Shown piece by piece: positions 1 to 11,914 of a DNA stretch of 64,000 nt. The notes under the pieces are model-generated. The model was not told where the DNA came from and did not search any database. It saw nothing but the letters and a program-made list of their open reading frames with translations. A program made the translations under genes and the position numbers. How positions within the stretch are numbered: position 1 is the stretch's first letter; the number at the start of each line of letters is the position of its first letter. The stretch is from Sinonovacula constricta (Eukaryota; Mollusca; Bivalvia; Cardiida; Solecurtidae), in the NCBI GenBank assembly GCA_007844125.1, contig CM017571.1, positions 1,494,077-1,558,076 on the forward strand. The letters run 5' to 3'.

Positions 1-984
1 TTATCGTTATACTTAAAGTCTCCACGTTGAAGAGTATGGATATTGTAAGCAGTATTATGAGTGGCCAATTCTTTTTGTGATAAGAGGACAGAAAATTTAC
101 CAATAAACCCAAGGTCGATGAATGTAACCGAATAGTCGAGCGTGGTTTCCGACGATGGTAGTCTTGGAACTGACTTATATTTGTTTAAGCATTAAACAAG
201 AGAGTCACACCACCACTATTTTAACTTCTGTGGTGGTCGCGGGCTGGGTTTAAAGCCAGGACATCCCTAGCAGGATGCAGACTTTCTACCGATTGCCTAC
301 CAAGTCCAATGAACAGTTTAAAGCACAGAAGTATAACCAATCCTTAGGCTTGATTGTTGTATTAATGCTTCCTTAATAATGTGCAATTGAGCAGGCATCA
401 GTCAAGGCCAGAAATGGTATATACGTGCCAATTGGAAGTCCTCGGATAATTCACGAATCCGAGCACGGAATTACCTGAGGAGTTCCGATTGTCTGCGTGC
501 CTCATTGCATTGTTAATTTAAGACATGCACATCAAGAAAATAACATACTTGCTTGTACATGTATATTCGCTATGAAAATTTGTACCCACATTGATCGTGT
601 CTCTACTTTCTAACATATATTTGTACTTGATAAGCAATACTTCTCTATTCAATGATGTGCATAAATGTGTTATTGTAAAAAAAACAACAAAACATTGTTT
701 AAATATATTGTGCAGATTTTGATTATACCAGCAGGCTATGCGGTATAAAGATTTGTAATTACCTATTAATAATGAATGTAATTACTATAAATAAACAATT
801 AGACAAATAAGCAAATGATAAAGTATATTAAATTTAACGTTAAGCATACTTCCTCTTTCACATAGGCAATTGATTATATCTTTGTTATTAGTCAATGACT
901 TTAGAACAGTAACAATTATTTTAAAAAAAATCCAATTTTACTGTTTCTTAATTTCAAAAAGTTAAAACGCGTCATATCTTTCAG
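1..984. other. Left flank: presumed intron of the SLC17-like gene
   Basis: No exon was found here on either strand. Since the exon at 985 begins mid-codon, this stretch is probably intron. It holds a 63-bp element made only of two inverted arms (429-491). Otherwise it is AT-rich and featureless to my reading. Confidence 0.5.
429..491. mobile_element. Minimal inverted-repeat element, family M1 (two arms only)
   Basis: The left arm resembles CAATCGGAACACCTCGG and the right arm is its complement ending TTCCGATTG; almost no interior remains. Flanking 9-mers TATACGTGC (420-428) and TCTGCGTGC (492-500) agree at 7 of 9 positions, as an aged target duplication would. The same arms bound the larger M1 copies at 1089, 41446 and 51009. 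Confidence 0.6.
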
Positions 985-2548
985 GTTTGCGGGTATCATT
1001 TTTGGCATCTCCAGTACCATTGCTAGTATTCCTGGAATAGTGACTCCTGTCGTGGTCGCTGAAATGACAAAAAATGTAAGTGAAACATCAATCGGAACAC
1101 CTTGGGTAATTCCGTCCTCGGGACAATCATTCCTCGGATGTATCTGGTGCAATGATACTTACAGAAATCACGATCGTTTTGTTCGCCGGAAGTCGGAATA
1201 TGAGTATGCCTAAAATGTAGTTCGCAACAAACATAATAGCATCGCTTGACTGCTGTGTGTCAGCTGCACTGGGTAAGTTAAAATGGAACGATGTAAATTT
1301 GAAGCCGCCACGACAAGCTGTAGTTTTACAGGCACCGTACTGTTCTGAGCTGTCACGTGAGCTGCCATATTTCTTTTGACGTCTGTCACAAAAATAGTCC
1401 CATTTCGGAGATGGCCGAGGTGATGCGACTACCTACATACATCCGAGAGATGATTCGTGAATTATCCGAGGTGTTCCGAATTGGTGAAACATGTGACCAC
1501 ATCCATTCTGTAATATTATCATAGTAGAGTTCCTTCTGTAGGCCACTGCTTTAAAGTCTGCCCGGCTTTAAGTACTACTCATATTACAGGTGTCCGACAG
1601 TTTATCTTTATCAAATGTATGTAACAGTATTTTACCACGAATTCTGGAAATGTGTTCATTATTTCTGAATAAACTCATACTTAAGTCTAAGTAAAGACGA
1701 TTTTGAACACTATCTATATTGCAAGACACTACAATCTGCAAAACAAATCACTCTAACAGTTAATTGTTTCCAAATCTATAAATAAGCTCGAAAGTAATCT
1801 CTGCTAAAAATAGACATCGACGTCATCGGACTACCCTGATGACGAAAGAAAGCGATCTGGAAAGTGAGTTGTCACGTGGTTTTCTTAGTTAAAAAATAGC
1901 GATCTTAGCACCGAGACCCGAGACTAAGACTCAGCCATTTTGTCTGACTTTGGTGGGTTTTTTTCTGAAAATGGCAAAAACATGTTTAAAATACAAAAAT
2001 AATATTTCTGAAACGACTTATCGGTACGGTAACCGTTCCATTTACTGAGGTTCCCAATCGGTTAAAGTCGTATAAGGAAAAATATATGGGAAAGTATATA
2101 TCGGACCGGTTTGTGTTGTACAAGGAAGGAAAAATATCGTGATTATTGCTATTTTTCAGACACACTTTATGTGTAATTGCAGTAAAAAGTATCTATATAT
2201 ACACCTAACCATACGACCCATTATTTTTATGTTTTTTTTTCCCAGAAAACAATCGAAGAATGGCGCCGTGTCTTTTTCAGCTGCGCTGGTATGTCAATTT
2301 TTGCCGCTCTTGTTTATGGCGTCTTCTCGAAAAGTGACTTGGTCACGTGGTCTGGTGACGTCGAAATAAATATGGCGGTCCATGTGAAAAACACAACTGT
2401 GGGGAATGACAAATCGGGAACAGACGATAAAGAATCTGAACGTTTAAAAGACAATGAAAGTGATGTGTCGGTTTATTGTGATAAACACACACAAAATCCA
2501 CACACTTCTAATGAGCTTATTCCTTTGACTTACAGTGTGACTTCATAG
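985..2548 (+). CDS. SLC17-family (sialin / organic-anion transporter-like) gene, last two coding exons
   Basis: Exons 985-1075 and 2246-2548; stop TAG at 2546-2548. The first opens after a pyrimidine-rich acceptor ending cag, completes a split codon, reads FAGIIFGISSTIASIPGIV and closes at gtaagt. The second follows a T-rich tract plus cccag and reads KTIEEWRRVFFSCAG, then a hydrophobic helix ending in LVYGVF. These match the SLC17 pattern of an AG-x-GISNT-x-PG-type helix followed by a T-x-EEWR-x-VF loop before the last membrane helix. SLC17 proteins are 12-helix major-facilitator carriers for sialate, glutamate or phosphate in lysosomal, vesicular or plasma membranes; the substrate cannot be told from this fragment. 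About 60 polar residues follow the last helix as a cytosolic tail. Phases agree (one leading base, then 30 codons, then phase 0). The rest of the gene lies left of the window. A 395-bp inverted-repeat element sits just behind the exon donor. Confidence 0.82.
1089..1483. mobile_element. M1 inverted-repeat element (Mutator-like MITE) with perfect 9-bp target duplication
   Basis: The 395-bp element has terminal inverted repeats of about 45 bp starting CAATCGGAACACC and ending in an imperfect complement. GTGAAACAT is present exactly at 1080-1088 and 1484-1492. Nine-bp duplications with long inverted ends are typical of Mutator-like elements. There is no transposase, so it is non-autonomous. It lies in the SLC17-like intron; its target duplication starts at the fifth intron base. 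Confidence 0.8.
1590..1912. mobile_element. Partial copy of dispersed element T1 (TTAA-flanked family)
   Basis: It starts with a TGTCCGACAGTTT-like end and shares its order of blocks with 2855-3770 and 63423-63907: a helix of short motifs, then tataaata, then gtcacgtggttttcttag. The right end is missing. It lies in the SLC17-like intron. Confidence 0.55.
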
Positions 2549-2854
2549 TTTGTGCCTCAAGATTTATGGAGCTCATTAATATACCTCTGATTGGTGATAA
2601 GTGCTAAAGAGAACCATTTAAAATATGCCACATATAGAACATTGCTCAAACAAGTTAGGATGTTGTTCAATAGTCTACTTTTAACTATTAATTAGTGCTG
2701 CAAGTTGTCGATATTTGGTGTGCAAAGTATACAGAATGTCTTGTTAACAAGTAAGTTTCATTTATAGCCATATGTGTATTGCATTTGTTTTTCTTCTTTT
2801 ATATATGCTGGTACTGAGCAATTACTTTTTATCAGAAATGTGAAGTATCAAATG
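2549..2854. other. SLC17-like 3' flank, nothing recognised
   Basis: Probably 3' UTR. I see no AATAAA in this stretch and no other feature, so the transcript may end within the T1 repeat that follows. Confidence 0.3.
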
Positions 2855-3770
2855 TGGTATCCGACAGTCTGCTTATATCAAATGTGTGTAACAGAAGTTT
2901 TACCCTGTTTTGGGGAAATTTGGGCTAATATTTGCATACACTTAAATCTAAGTAAAAGAAGACGATTTTGGACTTTGCCTGAATTCTTAGACAATACAAA
3001 TCGTGAATAAATCGCTCCCAACGTTCATTCTTTCCATTCTATAAATAATCACGATGGCGATTTCTGCCGAAAAAAATATATCGGCGTCAGCGCTGTTTTC
3101 CCGGATGATATAGCTTGCGTATAATAACCCCGACTTGACCTTTATGCAAGAATATATTATCTATCGAATACGAACGCAAAGTTCGTTATCGATAATGCAA
3201 TCGCTGACAGTCGTCTAAGATCGGGTATGTTTGTTGAACAATCATAATGTTTATATATTCAATACAAGTATGAGGCTTAACAGTACCGGCGTGGCCGAGG
3301 GGTTACCGTGCAATGTCTGCTTTACCGATTAGGCTAACGAACAGCACATCTATCTGTCGTATAAATTAAGTAGATAATTCTAAAGCTTTCAACGTACAAA
3401 GCACGATTTATTTTCATTTGCATGCGTAAATTGCCGAGGTGGAAGGAAGGCGTGGTATTGATCGTATATAGGTGTGAGCTAGATCGTTAATAGATGCTAA
3501 TATTAAAGGTCAAGTCGGGGTTATTATACGCAAGCTATATAACGTTATCTTTGTGTTAAAAAAGCTAACTGTTTGGTTTTAAAAAATAGCTAACTTTGCA
3601 GCTTGGTTCAGATAGGCAATGTATGTTTTTACTGTCGGCAGGGTGTTATGCTCCACTAGATATGTGACATGAATAAAAACATTTTTCATAATCCTTTCTG
3701 GCAATATTTGGTTGTTTGAAAATAAAAAGCAACAACAAATTGGGTCCAAACTGTCGGATACCACCATTAA
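2855..3770. mobile_element. T1 element interrupted by a nested inverted-repeat element
   Basis: The left end reads GTGGTATCCGACAGT and the right end ACTGTCGGATACCAC, a near-perfect inverted pair. The interior matches other T1 copies except for 3112-3536, which is a separate inserted element. Right of that insert the T1 sequence resumes (agctaactttgcagcttgg). Confidence 0.7.
3112..3536. mobile_element. Nested MITE with perfect ~30-bp inverted ends
   Basis: The first about 30 bases, beginning AGCTTGCGTATAATAACC, recur as an exact reverse complement at 3506-3536. ATAT flanks both sides (3108-3111, 3537-3540), compatible with an AT-rich target duplication. It interrupts T1, so it is younger than that copy. 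The perfect ends suggest a recent insertion. Confidence 0.8.
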
Positions 3771-4011
3771 GGCTACCACTACCATTCCATGACAGCTGCA
3801 GCAAGCTCACTTTCCATACAGCTTTCCAATGTCCTTAGATTTGCTAACAAAAAATAACATATCATTATTTTATCCTTCTTTAATCAAATATCTGAGCATA
3901 ATATCAAAGTTAGTGTTTGTCATACTAGATTGTTTGGCAATTTTCGCGTCTGTGGTCACATGCATTTCTTATCACAACCTTTGCCGCCCACGAGGAAAAA
4001 TGACTGGGAGA

Positions 4012-4690
4012 TACTGTATAACACTTTATTTTTGCGCATCAAAAAGTTCGCGAATTTATCATTTTAGACACTTTTAGACATTTCGCGTATGTAAATGTTC
4101 GCGAGAAACCAATTCTAGGGGTGGTCGTAATATTAACACGTTCATAAAAATCACCAACTGACTAGAGATCACTGCTTAAGAAATATATACACGTCCTAAA
4201 TATCGCCCGAGGGCAAGAGATCGTAGGCCAATTATGTCAAGCAATACCTGTAAAATATACCTGTAATTGGTTTTGTATACACAACCGGTCTTATATCCGT
4301 GAAAAGTTGTCACAGCTACCGCATCAGTTGTCAGTTTTTTAATACTTGTAGCAAACTCCTGATCACTTAACTGATAATACTATAATTATTCACACCTTTA
4401 ACAATAGGTCACCTTTTTGCATGTTGCAGGTGTGATCAGACGGCGATTGCTATATTCGATGTATTCAAGGCTCATTCTTGACTCTGCAATAATTCCCATG
4501 TGCATATACACGTATTTTGAATAACACACAGCATATAAAACATGTCATGGTAGGTGAATAGTACGGTAGCTATTGACAGAACACCGTCTGGCTTGGTAAA
4601 AAAATTCGCTGTCGAAAATGTTCGCGAATATAGATCGTTCGCGAAAAACGCGAAATTTATCACCACGCGAACTTTACCTGTTATACAGTA
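4012..4690. mobile_element. Inverted-repeat element rich in CGCGAA boxes
   Basis: The left end reads TACTGTATAACA and the right end TGTTATACAGTA, exact complements. A TA outside CTGTATAACA would be a Tc1/mariner-type target. Both sub-terminal parts hold repeated TTCGCGAA-like boxes in inverse orientation. No transposase is visible. Confidence 0.6.
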
Positions 4691-5114
4691 AACAGACTAG
4701 ACTCGAACGAGATTTTACTAGTTTTATATTACCTATTTTCGAAATGTAAGAATTGTTTAAGTTATCTCCCTTGTCGGATGGTATTTTCAAGAAAGTGATT
4801 AACCTTTTAAATAAATTATTTTAATTAGTAAGATTCCATTTTTTTGCGCATGCTTCAGGCTTAAGTGTTTTGAAAAATTAAAAAAGCTAAAAAGTTTTCA
4901 GCAGTAACTGTAATATCAAATGCATACACACAAGGGAGGTAAGAATGTAGCTTTTAATAAAGTCCCTTTACATACGAAAAGATGGAATACTTGGAAAACA
5001 TTATAGTGTAATACTGATGATAAAGAGTAAGGAATGTTTTCATTTTATTTTTATTACATTTTAATTCGTATAGAACATTTGTACATTGTCAACGATATCG
5101 ATGTACCCACGCAT

Positions 5115-5324
5115 CCAGAGGTGCCCATGGACTGAACCCGGCCGGTCCATTATACTGACACCGTCAAGTCAGGCGTAGTGCTGTCCCCTTAGCCCCGAAC
5201 AAAAAAAGGGAAGCCACTAATACCAACTTTAAAGTCTTTGGTTTGACCCAACCTGGGTTTGAACTCACGACCCACCCCCCGATCCGCAAGCCGACGCTCT
5301 ACCACATGAGCTATTTCGGCCGGT
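5115..5324 (-). mobile_element. tRNA-derived SINE, family S1
   Basis: On the minus strand a box A (TAGCTCA...GGTAGAGCGTCGGCTTG) and a box B (GGTTTGAACCC-like) are followed by a tail about 150 bp long shared with 7572-7840, 8745-9030 and 59489-59746. It is 3'-truncated near 5115. Confidence 0.75.
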
Positions 5325-6498
5325 TTACCATTTAAGTTTTGAACAAAGATGTCATAACTAACAGAGTTTTTATTTCCGAAACCCCCAAGACCAAGATTTT
5401 ATTTCTTTACATCTTAAAGTGGGGAATTTACTATAAAGGAAATGTCAGATTCCTTCTTTAAGGATTTAGTCCATACTCGGTTCCATGCGAAACCTCAGCG
5501 GTACGTTGTGAAATTGATAACACTCAGATGACAGACATTGGAACTGATTATAACTGAGAGTAAAAATGAATTCTTCGACTGTTTTTCATTTTTTGGCGGC
5601 GGTGGTCGATCGACAGATGTTCGGCTCAATGCGTCATGTACCCGATCGGTCTTAACCCTTTTCTTCCTATTTTGGTCTTATTCATTTAAATCTTTTTTTT
5701 TCTGATTCTGACATTGATTGGAACAGTTGCAAATTATAAAACTTAAAAAACAACTCCAAGCGTTGCTTCAAAAAATTGCGTTGTCCTCAGGTTGGTAGAA
5801 TTGTGATGTCACTATTTTCTTTTCAAATATATTATAGCCTTCTGTAATCTTAGTATGTCTCACAACTGCACAATCATGTGCTAAAGTACGTCATATATAC
5901 ATGACATTCATAAACGAAAAGCAGATTGGTTCCAGAATGATGCAATAATTGAAGTACATATGAAGTGCAGATCACATGGCTTTATAGCGATGTACACATG
6001 TAAAACTAACTGAGTCGGTTCAAAATCACATTTGGTTTTCTGAAAGCTGCCACTTATATAAAATATGTCTCCCTTATTTTTTTTTTTATTTTAATTGTTT
6101 CAAGTATTAGGACTTTTTCGGATTTTTTTATCTTCGATCAATAAACTTTTACAAATGAATAATGAAACAATTGTCATCATAAAACTGCCTGTTTATTTAG
6201 CCATAGTGTGTAACTTACTGTCAACGAAATGAGCATAATATAATAGATATGCCCTCCTCAGGCACCTCACCCCATTAACTGTTAACAACCACAACGTATT
6301 TTGACATCCAATTGTTTACATCACATTATTCTCCAATCCATTTTACCCAACATCGGAACAATAAGAAATGTCCTCGTGGAATGTTTTTCTCCTTTGATGC
6401 CAACTGATAAGAAATGCCCTTGTACAATGATATTTTATCAATGCCAATTTATAATCAATGAATAAACATACAATGTCTTAATTTTGTTTCTAAAATAC
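5325..6498. other. Intergenic / 3' flank, nothing recognised
   Basis: AT-rich sequence without a credible exon. TTTATT motifs such as 6192-6197 could serve as minus-strand AATAAA signals for the C22orf39-like gene, but none can be chosen from sequence alone. Confidence 0.3.
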
Positions 6499-6716
6499 AT
6501 TGCAGCGACCAATTATGATCATTATAGCAACGTCCAGTTATTCTGGTGGTCAAAGACCCCAAACAGATGTCTGGGTAGAACCACCAGCGCAAAGCAGGTC
6601 AGCTGAAAGACCTTCCCAAATTAAGTTCATCAACCTGAATGGGACTTGAACCCACGTGGTGAGAGGCTAAGTGGTGAGAGGAGTTACAAATCTACCATTA
6701 CACCACAAGGATCCCT
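6499..6716 (-). mobile_element. tRNA-derived SINE, family S3
   Basis: Its right end resembles a tRNA D-arm and its interior carries a box-B-like GGACTTGAACCCACG. The body shares gcagcgaccattatgatca and ccccaaacagatgtctggg with 23618-23838 and 63148-63358. It lies just past the stop of the C22orf39-like gene, so it is probably in its 3' UTR. Confidence 0.7.
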
Positions 6717-6749
6717 TTAACATATAATCATCACTTGAAACTTGCATTA

Positions 6750-9700
6750 TCAGGATATAGAGCACCACCCTTTAGATGTTCCCGTCTCTGTAATTTGTGT
6801 CTCCATTTTAACTGGAGCCACGTTTGACCCCATGTTTTGTGTGTTCACAGTATTTGTTACACCATTTTCACTTTTTACATCATGGTTCGTATTGTCTGCG
6901 GAAGGATCGCTTACAGCACTAGGATTATTCCAGTCTTCCGGCGGACTTAGTCGATACTCCCATACATCATTGTTTCTGGCATTCTGCAACCGGTGCTCCA
7001 TTTTCTTCTCTTCATAATCGATAAGCTCCTCCTACAACATTCATGCGATAAATGTGATTGTTGACCTTCAAAATATATAAGGAAATTAAGTTTTCTTATT
7101 TTGTTCACAAATTTTCAGTTCCAAAAAATATATATAAGGAAATTAAAAAATTGATGTTTTCGTTTCCTTATTTCGTTAGAAAACTTAGTCTCCCAGAACA
7201 ATCTTGACATAGGCTGATACAGTGTTGCTTTCATTGTAATAGCATACGGTGAATCCCTGACATTGCAGCTCAATAGTAACATTATACAGACACCAGGTCA
7301 GCCAGTAGTTAAACTACTGTCATAAGTTTAGTATTATCAAGAGAGCTACATGGATTGTATACCGGTACAGTATCTTAAAACTGTTATTATGTTTACCAGC
7401 GCTTAAAACCTGGACTGCAGCAAATGTGACCAACACTCTTCCTACTGGGCCACAAGATGAACAAATTTGGTGATTGTTTATATGTAGTACTAAAACATTG
7501 TGGGAGTAAATATGATACTACGAATTATTATATTATTGCTTTAATCATTTCGGGAAATTGGGCATTGGGAAGGGATTTTCAGGCATTTTTGTCGATACTG
7601 TGCAGCAACATTTCTATCATTATAGCAAAAAGGCACTTATGAGGTGCCCAGGGACTGAACCCGGCGGGTCCATTATACTGACACCGACGAGTTAGGCATA
7701 ATGCTGTCCCCTTAGCCTTCAGCATCAGGAGGGAAGCCACTACTACCAACTTTAAAGTCTGCTTTAACCCGACAATGGTTTGAACCTGCGACCTCCCGAT
7801 CTGCAAGCCGACACTCTACGCTTGAGCTATTTCAGCCGGTTGGGAAATTATGTTACATTCATTTACAAATAACACATAAAAAAACATAAAACCATCTACA
7901 TTTGTTTTCAAAAGGGCAAAAGTCCATGAGCTAGAATGAATCCTGTTTACCAAAGCCTGTTCATCTCCAGTATTCTTGAACTTCTGACATGTTTTGAAGT
8001 ATCGCTGATAGTGGTCACATTCTAACTCTTCGCCATACACATATCGCTGATATCTTCTTGCTACCCGACCTGAAGTACACAGACAATTGTTGAGTTGACT
8101 TAAAATGAGTTAAACTGTTGTCTTAGAGCCATGAAAAAAAAAGTTTTTGTCATGACTCTTGCATTGGCATCATTTTTGGCTAGCCTTTTTGGTTAAGGTT
8201 CATTTTTACAAAACAAAAAGTAAAAAAGAAAAAAAGAAATACAGATATTTGGTTCAAAGCTATAATAACTATACACTATCAACTGAGGGATTTATTTCAA
8301 AGGGGCATGTAACCCTAAAATACTTCTTTTTACAAAGATATGCCCCTTCTTTACTTGGAATTTTTAGTATACTATGCAGCATTGAGATAGGTGGAGTTCT
8401 TTACAAAATAAAGACACAATTGTCGGCATTACAAAGCCATGTGTGTATTGTATCGTTAAGTCACTATGTTATAAATGATACAATTCATTTGAAAAAAAGA
8501 ATAATAGTTTCAGACACACACAAAAAATGGTTAAAATTACTTCAATGAGTCCAGGATGATGTCACCCTCAAGTTACAGATAGTGATGGACAAACCAACTA
8601 GAAGAGACATTATCATCCTAATGAGTGGAATGAATGCAAACGTGAGTGCAGATAAAACAGGCTGAAAATTCACTGTGGGAATTGCAGGATTTGGATACTG
8701 GAGATATGATGATTAACGAAAATATATACATCATTCCTTGGGATGGGGATGGGATTGGGATTTGCCAGTATTTTTGTCGATACTGTGCAGTGACATTTCT
8801 ATCATGATAGCACAGAGGCACTTATGCGGTGCCCAGGAAATGAACCCGACCAGTCCATTATACTGACACCGACATGTCAGGTGTAAAGCTGTCCCCTTAG
8901 CCCCGAGCATTAGGAGGGAAGCCGCTACTACCAACTACAACAACTCTGGTTTGACCTGGCCGGGGTTTGAACCCACAACCTCCCGATCCGTAAGCCGACG
9001 CTCTACCAACTGAACTATTAGAGCCAGTGGAAAGATTTGGAGACTGGAGACATGATGGTGAACGAAAATACATACATCTTGCCTTGACACATCCTCCTAT
9101 GCAGTTTTTACTCTTAACTCTCACATATACTCCTGCAACAGGCTTGCAGTCATAAATGGCAAGTTTTATGACATAACAAAAGTAAAAAGGTTTTTTATGT
9201 TCTTAGAGGTTCATGTCTTATTTTTTATGAATTTTTAAAGGTGAAAATAAAACGTGTAGAAAGATCATGACTGGATACATGTATTTGCTGATTTCTAACC
9301 ATAAAACAAATAGTTACATAATTTTTATATTTATTTCTAACACTATCAATATTTTACTGCTATAAAAAAGAAGCATTATGCCGTGATAAAATAAATGATA
9401 TATCACAGAATCAATAGGGACTATTTTACTGCAAAAGAAGAATGGTTCCTTTTACCTTTTCTACCCATTTTCGTAGCTGCTGACCAAGCTGACTTGGTTT
9501 GATATGTTTTCTTTTTGTTAACATGACCATCTGAAGACTTTACCCTATCTTGGAAAGTAACGTTTGAGTTATTTAGCTAAATTTAACATTACTACTATGA
9601 TAAGTATTAAACTGTGATAAAAACCATGCATTTTTGTCAGTTGTTGATATTCTTAAAAAAAAATAACCTGGAAGTATGCTGGAGTGAAATAGAACAAACA

Positions 9701-11914
9701 GGGGAAACAACATAACAACATTGTGTAAATTGCAGTGTGCATTTGTGTCCCTTTTAAATAAAAAATTCTTAAAGAATGTGTTAGTAAAAAAACAGATTTA
9801 AGTCTGCTTGATCTAATGCCAAATATATCATGTTTGCCTTCATGATTAAAATAATATACTGTACATCTGAACTTTAAACCGTGATCCATTGGGAGTAAGA
9901 TCATGCAAACTTATATTCTACTCCCTATTAGATGTCAAAGTGACCTAGACATTTTATAACTTAAGAACATGATGCATAGAGACTACTGATACACACTTAG
10001 ACTAACTTTTAGAAAGAAAATATAAACTAGACCCACTCTATCCCTCTGTAAAGATCACTTAAAAATTTAAACAAATAATTACCTGTGCAATCTTTGTATT
10101 CTGATGAATAGTAATCACATAATCTTATCTGAAATAAACAGGAAAATATCTGCTTTAAAAAATAAATCATTTTACTGGCCAGGAAAATACCACAACATAA
10201 AAAAAAGCAATTTTTTATACATTTTCCAGACATTAAGGCAAATAACAGAAAAATGAGATAAACAAACAATCACTATATATTTTTATTTTTAGTTGAAGCA
10301 TTTAATTTCTTTTAATGTCAACTATCTGTTTGCTTTTTTCAAAAACATTGTATGTCATATATTTAGATACCTGCTGATTTTTTCATTTCAAAGCTTAGGC
10401 TCTTAAGTAATCTTTTTAACTCCATTACAGTGTAACCACTGTTGTATTAATTCACTTTCAGCAAAAATCATCTCTGATGGCATGTTTGATGACCACAGTC
10501 TATTTTAACTAGTTTGAAGACTATTGTTAGACAGGTGCAGGAATAGTCGCTCCATTTTGGGAATAGTCGTACCATATATGAATTGCATATGTCCACGGGT
10601 TATTTATGAGATGATTGCATGACAAGCATTAATTACCGGTATAACACAAATGAAATCTTCATACAAGTTCCCTCATATCTGTAATTTACCTACTAAAAAT
10701 CATCTTAATTAATTTTGTTCTTTAACAGTTTTCCAACCAACAGCAATTTATCTTCTGCAGTCAGCGTTCAGTTTGAACTGACAATAATTTCTTTAACTGA
10801 CACATAATAAGCTGTCACTCATCAAAACTTGAAAGTCAATTTGTGACTGTAATTTTTTTATTGCAGTCAAGCCTTTGAGGTGTGACTGTTAAAGACCTTC
10901 ACTTACACAAGAACTGTCCTATCGATCGATATTGGCTTCAATTACACAGATCAGTTATATGGATCGTGGACAGTTAGTGCAAACTCGCGGCTGTTAAAGT
11001 TAGATGATTGTGTTAATAACGATTTGCTCCCATAACTTCTTAATCACAGCCATTGTTTATACTTGAAAAATAAATGCAAAGATAATTCTTTTATCTTGGA
11101 AATTGTCCTAGATTATACATTTAAATCATTAACTGTCAGCAATAAAACTAAATTAACTTACAAACAAACAAGAGATGATCGGCAAATATAACAAAGAATA
11201 TTTAGAACATATTGGCAGTACAGATAAAAACCTGGAAGGTTTTTAACAATCTCTATACATAAAATTTATCTATATATGTTTTATGGGGATGACTATTCCC
11301 AAGTCGGTACGACATTGTAACGGTACGAGATTGAAGTGGTAGGACTATTCCTGGATCCTGTTACACAGTATAAATCAAGTGAAAATCAATCAAAATGTTC
11401 ATTCTTTTCAAAGCTATAAACAACTACGATAATGATTTCTGCTAAAAACAGATATTAGTGTCAGAGTGAATTATCTCAAAAGCAAGCTTTCACGTGGTTT
11501 TCTTAGCTTAAAAAATAAAAAATAGCTATCTTTGCAGCTTGGCTCAGATAGAATATACATGATTGCAATGACGCTTTAGTCTTCAATGTTTAAACAGATC
11601 TAGGGCATCAATATGCAGCATTTTGTAAGACCTTTCTAGGTAACAATGACTTATTTGATTAGGTGAGAAGCTGAAACTGCCTTGCAAAGAATATAAAACA
11701 TTCCCCACCCACTTCTGTGTGTGAACCGGCTAGTCAATAAACCGTAAATTCTACGTTATCTGTAGATAAAACGAAACTATTCTTTAAGCAATTTAAGAAT
11801 ACTTACGTTTTCTATATAGAACCGAATTATGTTTCTGTCTGCAAAATTGGCACGATCATATAAATGCCGTGTTTCACTGCCCTTGGGCTTTTCGACTTTC
11901 ATGGAGGCCGCCAT
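6750..11914 (-). CDS. C22orf39-like: C22orf39/PANTS-like twin-CX9C protein (DUF3128 family), complete
   Basis: Four minus-strand exons: 11914-11807, 10128-10083, 8069-7951, 7031-6750; 108+46+119+282 nt give 184 codons plus TGA, with all phases agreeing and all junctions GT-AG. Two CX9C motifs (C40/C50 and C69/C79) are joined by a Tyr-rich segment including RRYQRYVYGEELECDHYQ, as in human C22orf39, followed by the conserved RLSPPEDW. Twin CX9C proteins usually fold as disulphide-linked helical hairpins, often after import into the mitochondrial intermembrane space. The vertebrate member, PANTS, is reported at synapses, so location here is open. The ATG at 11914 starts MAASMKVEKPKG and sits 147 bp from the divergent OGFOD2-like start. 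The tail is longer than in the human protein (about 105 residues) and ends GWCSIS, a CaaX-like box. SINEs lie in the intron and 3' flank. Confidence 0.85.
7572..7840 (-). mobile_element. S1 SINE, near full length
   Basis: The minus-strand head has box A (GCTATTTC...complement) and box B in the expected order; the tail ends in the GTCGATACTGTGCAGC-like block. It lies in the third intron of the C22orf39-like gene. Confidence 0.75.
8745..9030 (-). mobile_element. S1 SINE, near full length
   Basis: Same architecture as 7572-7840, including the GGGATGGGATTGGGATT-like end and the box-B GGTTTGAACCCAC. It lies in the second intron of the C22orf39-like gene. Confidence 0.75.
9031..10082. other. Intron of the C22orf39-like gene
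   Basis: AT-rich. A short minus-strand open stretch near 9432-9530 was considered as an extra exon and rejected, because the flanking exons already join in phase and it has no match to the family. Confidence 0.6.
10531..11362. mobile_element. Possible inverted-repeat element with GGAATAGTC ends
   Basis: The left end ACAGGTGCAGGAATAGTCG and the right end, whose complement reads AACAGGATCCAGGAATAGTCC, form an imperfect terminal pair with further inverted gaatagtcgtacc blocks inside. No clear target duplication was found. It lies in the first intron of the C22orf39-like gene. Confidence 0.45.
11390..11680. mobile_element. Partial T1 element
   Basis: Shares the block order tctataaacaa, gatttctgctaaaaa, cacgtggttttcttag and gcttggctcagatag with 2855-3770 and 63423-63907. 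Neither end is well preserved. Confidence 0.5.

Noticed and set aside
916..1152. 78-codon minus-strand frame over the SLC17-like exon
   Set aside because: It is the antisense shadow of the + strand exon at 985-1075, whose splice sites and family motifs are clear.
9432..9530. Minus-strand open stretch (SAWSAATKMGRKGKR) as an extra exon of the C22orf39-like gene
   Set aside because: The flanking exons already join in phase and restore the CX9C pair; inserting it would break the conserved spacing order and it lacks a family match.
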